DNA from: Acidimicrobiia bacterium
Lineage (GTDB): Bacteria > Actinomycetota > Acidimicrobiia > IMCC26256 > BP-133
Direction of reading: 5' to 3'
Assembly (NCBI GenBank): GCA_025923175.1
Contig: JAICGL010000087.1
Location: forward strand, 1-10,457
DNA length: 10,457 nucleotides
Position numbers and translations under genes: made by a program. The notes beneath the pieces are model-generated. The model was given only the letters and a program-made list of their open reading frames with translations, was not told the DNA's origin and ran no database searches. Positions 8,206 through 10,457 of this stretch are shown piece by piece (the stretch's first letter is position 1; every line of letters begins with the position of its first letter).

Positions 8206-9429
8206 GTGACTGACGAAGTTTCTGTCGACGAGGCCATCCGGATCGTCGGAGCCGGAGCCACCAACCTCATCTCCGAAGGCGACCTGCGCAAGAAGCTGGC
8301 ACGGGGAACGCCGCTGCGGGTCAAGCTCGGGATCGACCCCACCGCCTCCGACATCCACCTCGGCTTCGCGGTCGTCCTCCGCAAGCTCCGTCAGTTCCAG
8401 GACCTGGGCCACACGGCAGTCCTGATCCTGGGCGACTTCACCGCCCAGGTGGGCGACCCGACCGGCCGCTCGGCTACGCGGCCCCGGCTGGCCCCGGAGC
8501 AGATCGAGGCCAATCTCAAGACCTACCAGGCCCAGGCCGGGCTGATCCTCCGCTCCGACCGGCTCGAGGTGCACCGCAACTCCGACTGGCTCGGGACCCT
8601 CGGAGCCGACGGGCTCCTCCGCTTGGCCGGCAAGGCCACCGTCGCCCAGATGCTCGAGCGCGACGACTTCTCCAAGCGCTACGACGCCGGCCAGCCCATC
8701 TCGATCATGGAGCTCCTCTATCCCTTGCTCCAGGGCTACGACTCCGTGGCGATCAAGGCCGACGTCGAACTCGGCGGCTCCGACCAGCTCTTCAACAACC
8801 TCGTCGGCCGGGACCTCCAGGAAAAGGAAGGCCAGGAGCCCCAGGTGGTGCTGACCACCCCCCTGCTCGAGGGCCTCGACGGCGTCAACAAGATGTCGAA
8901 GTCGCTGGGCAACTACATCGGGATCACCGAGCCGCCCGGCGAGCAGTTCGGCAAGGTCATGAGCATCCCCGACTCGCTGCTGCCCCGCTACATGCTCCTG
9001 GCCACCGGCTGGCACCCCGACCGGGTCGATGCTGAGTCAGCCAAGCTGGCCTCCGGCGAGCTGCACCCCAACACCGCCAAGCGGCTCCTGGCCCGCACGA
9101 TCGTCGACCTCTACCACGGCGCCGGCGCCGGCGAGGCCGCCGAGGCCGGCTTCGACCAGGTGTACAAGAGGCACGAGGTGCCCGACGACGTCCCCGAGTT
9201 CGAGCTGCAGCCCGATCAGTTGGTGGACGGGCGGATCCGGCTGGCCCGCCTGCTGGCCCTCGCCGGCCTGGTGAGCTCCAACAAGGAAGGCGCCCGCAAG
9301 ATCAGCGAAGGCGCGGTGCGCCTCAACGGCGAGCGGATCACCGACCCCGACACCGAACTGGCCCCGGGCGACCTCGGCGAAGGCCTCCTCCAGGTCGGCC
9401 GCCGCTCCTGGGCCCGGATCCGAGTCTGA
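8206..9429 (+). CDS. tyrS: Tyrosyl-tRNA synthetase with S4 domain
   Basis: Charges tRNA-Tyr with tyrosine using ATP; cytoplasmic class I synthetase. At 407 residues it has the size and motif pattern of the type 2 bacterial TyrRS subfamily (TyrZ-like). Rossmann-fold catalytic domain: KLGIDPTASDIHLGF (40-54) holds the HIGH-equivalent motif as HLGF, with Phe in place of the last His; LGDFTAQVGDPTGRS (75-89); the tyrosine/tRNA region around YDSVAIKADVELGGSDQ (178-194); and an intact KMSKS (229-233). The anticodon-binding region follows, then a C-terminal S4 RNA-binding domain at about 345-390 (RLARLLALAGLVSSNKEGA...). GTG 8206 gives a normal N-terminus; GTG 8185 in frame would add seven residues. 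Neither has a well-placed ribosome site. The gene ends 1 base before a hairpin and about 500 bases before the 16S rRNA. Confidence 0.95.
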   Translation: MTDEVSVDEAIRIVGAGATNLISEGDLRKKLARGTPLRVKLGIDPTASDIHLGFAVVLRKLRQFQDLGHTAVLILGDFTAQVGDPTGRSATRPRLAPEQIEANLKTYQAQAGLILRSDRLEVHRNSDWLGTLGADGLLRLAGKATVAQMLERDDFSKRYDAGQPISIMELLYPLLQGYDSVAIKADVELGGSDQLFNNLVGRDLQEKEGQEPQVVLTTPLLEGLDGVNKMSKSLGNYIGITEPPGEQFGKVMSIPDSLLPRYMLLATGWHPDRVDAESAKLASGELHPNTAKRLLARTIVDLYHGAGAGEAAEAGFDQVYKRHEVPDDVPEFELQPDQLVDGRIRLARLLALAGLVSSNKEGARKISEGAVRLNGERITDPDTELAPGDLGEGLLQVGRRSWARIRV

Positions 9430-9463
9430 GGAGCAAGAAAACCTTCTCCTCCGTTCTTGCTCC
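9430..9463 (+). terminator. Hairpin directly after tyrS, possible terminator without U-tract
   Basis: GGAGCAAGAA (9430-9439) and TTCTTGCTCC (9454-9463) form a perfect 10-bp stem around a 14-base loop, starting at the base after the tyrS stop. The position is right for a transcription terminator. The stem is only moderately GC-rich and no T-run follows, so it does not fit the standard intrinsic type; the T-less hairpins often described in actinobacteria are one reading. The right arm also covers the -35 region of a candidate rRNA promoter. Confidence 0.6.
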
Positions 9464-9483
9464 CGACGCCAACTTGCTAGGTT
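9454..9483 (+). promoter_or_regulatory. Candidate upstream rRNA promoter (P0)
   Basis: TAGGTT at 9478-9483 is a fair -10. Possible -35 hexamers are TTCTTG (9454-9459, 18-base spacer) or TTGCTC (9457-9462, 15-base spacer). Transcription would begin near 9490 and pass through short hairpins at 9506-9518 (CCGC/GCGG) and 9521-9534 (CACCG/CGGTG around GATG) before reaching the better promoter downstream. Multiple tandem promoters are common before actinobacterial rRNA operons, but this one is weak by sequence. Confidence 0.4.
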
Positions 9484-9548
9484 GGTCTCCTGCGGTTCGA
9501 AAGGGCCGCTGACGGCGGTACACCGGATGCGGTGCGTGGTTTTCTGAG

Positions 9549-9577
9549 TTGCAGTCAGTCCACGGACCCGCTAGAGT
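9549..9577 (+). promoter_or_regulatory. Likely main rRNA promoter (P1)
   Basis: TTGCAG (-35, 9549-9554), a 17-base spacer and TAGAGT (-10, 9572-9577) form the best housekeeping-sigma promoter in the window, on the right strand and in the right place for the rRNA operon. The predicted transcription start is about 9584, giving a leader of roughly 350 bases before mature 16S. Confidence 0.65.
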
Positions 9578-9709
9578 GCACCGGTTGCTCGCCGACAGGC
9601 GCTTGTCGTCACGTCGGCTATTGACACGGACATCTCCCTTGCAGGGAGAGGTGTGTTAGGCCAGGTGAAGGGCTTCCCCCCCTTGGGTACCCCTCTCACT
9701 CGGACTGCC

Positions 9710-9721
9710 GCTCTTTGAAAA
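9710..9721 (+). promoter_or_regulatory. BoxA-like rRNA antitermination element
   Basis: GCTCTTTGAAAA, followed by CGGAATAG, closely resembles the boxA stretch of bacterial rRNA leaders, including the CTTTGAAAA-CTGAATAG form seen in many Gram-positive operons. NusB and S10 bind boxA RNA to prevent premature Rho termination. It sits about 215 bases before 16S, a normal position. Confidence 0.7.
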
Positions 9722-9806
9722 CGGAATAGTGGTGACAAAAGCCAGTGCGGGCGTCCGCGGCTTCTCGAGGCTTGCTTCGGGGGTCGAGGGCGTTCACCAA
9801 GTCAAT

Positions 9807-9845
9807 GCACTGAGTACACACATGGACAACGTGTGAATCCAGTGC
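9807..9845 (+). other. Two-tiered hairpin in the rRNA leader
   Basis: GCACTG (9807-9812) pairs with CAGTGC (9840-9845), and inside it CACAC (9817-9821) pairs with GTGTG (9831-9835), separated by a symmetric 4+4 internal loop and capped by nine bases. It is the cleanest leader hairpin between boxA and 16S and could be a processing or assembly element. The structure was read by eye. Confidence 0.5.
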
Positions 9846-9933
9846 CGGGTTGCCGAAGGGACTCAGTGGGTCCCGAGGCGGCTCTTCAACCGATCGCAGG
9901 CGGAAGCGGCCCTCGGGCCGGCAAGCCGAGATC

Positions 9934-10457
<524 letters not shown>

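Larger units (their letters stand above)
9584..9933 (+). other. Transcribed leader of the rRNA operon
   Basis: No protein-coding gene is evident here. The stretch is densely structured. GCCGAC/GTCGGC (9591-9596 with 9613-9618) competes with CGACA/TGTCG (9593-9597 with 9604-9608). TCTCCC/GGGAGA (9633-9638 with 9644-9649) follows. GGTGAC (9731-9736) can pair with GTTCACC (9792-9798), enclosing a CTCGA/TCGAG hairpin. Close to 16S, GGGAC/GTCCC (9858-9862 with 9870-9874) lies inside a longer GGTTG/CAACC pairing (9848-9852 with 9887-9891), and CGGCC/GGCCG (9907-9911 with 9916-9920) closes on a CTCG tetraloop. Such leaders normally take part in rRNA antitermination and in RNase III processing; the matching 3' strand of a processing stalk would be beyond the window. 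Confidence 0.6.

Noticed and set aside
8137..9015. Upstream extension of the PBP frame across the complement of tyrS
   Set aside because: The extension is the antisense of tyrS, has no family similarity, and precedes a clear signal sequence beginning at 8136.
9491..9512. GGTTCGAAA resembling a tRNA T-arm
   Set aside because: No acceptor, D-arm or anticodon arm can be folded around it; probably chance.
9621..9660. Perfect TTGACA at 9621-9626 as an rRNA promoter -35
   Set aside because: At 16-19 bases downstream there is only GGGAGAG, with no acceptable -10; the region is instead a hairpin in the leader of the 9549-9577 promoter.

Overview
This window looks like ordinary chromosome from a high-GC actinobacterium. 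The protein genes run at roughly 70% G+C with strong G/C-ending codons and frequent GTG starts. The argF-R-G-H order is typical of Actinomycetota. The 5' third of the 16S rRNA at the right edge has variable-region sequence that resembles class Acidimicrobiia (Ilumatobacter/Iamia-like); that class-level placement is from memory, not from an alignment.

Layout. (1) 2-4563, plus strand: the 3' part of an arginine biosynthesis operon, with argF (5' end outside the window), argR, argG and argH, followed by mpg, a 3-methyladenine DNA glycosylase whose start lies inside argH. Junctions are tight: 1-bp, 4-bp and 8-bp overlaps, and one 54-bp purine-rich spacer that carries the argG ribosome binding site. 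(2) 4550-8136, minus strand: a class A penicillin-binding protein (glycosyltransferase, transpeptidase, two PASTA domains, possible lipoprotein signal), then an MFS transporter of the aromatic acid/H+ symporter type. The transporter converges on mpg and the two genes overlap by 14 bp. (3) 8206-9429, plus strand: tyrS, tyrosyl-tRNA synthetase with a C-terminal S4 domain, divergent from the PBP. (4) 9430-9933: about 500 bp without protein genes, holding a hairpin just after tyrS, one good and one weaker candidate rRNA promoter, a structured leader and a boxA-like antitermination element. (5) 9934-10457: start of the 16S rRNA gene, cut by the window edge at about E. coli position 545.

How the genes work together: ArgF, ArgG and ArgH carry out the last three steps from ornithine to arginine, and ArgR is the arginine-responsive repressor of such operons. 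Mpg is a DNA repair enzyme apparently co-transcribed with them. The PBP builds and cross-links peptidoglycan, and the transporter imports or exports a small organic acid whose identity cannot be read from sequence. TyrS and the rRNA operon belong to translation.

I did not find an undescribed system. The points most worth a second look are small: the HLGF form of the TyrRS HIGH motif, a lipobox-like cysteine at the start of a class A PBP, an HPGQ variant in ArgF, a reverse-oriented PBP-transporter block between mpg and tyrS, and the overlap of a tyrS-end hairpin with a candidate rRNA promoter.
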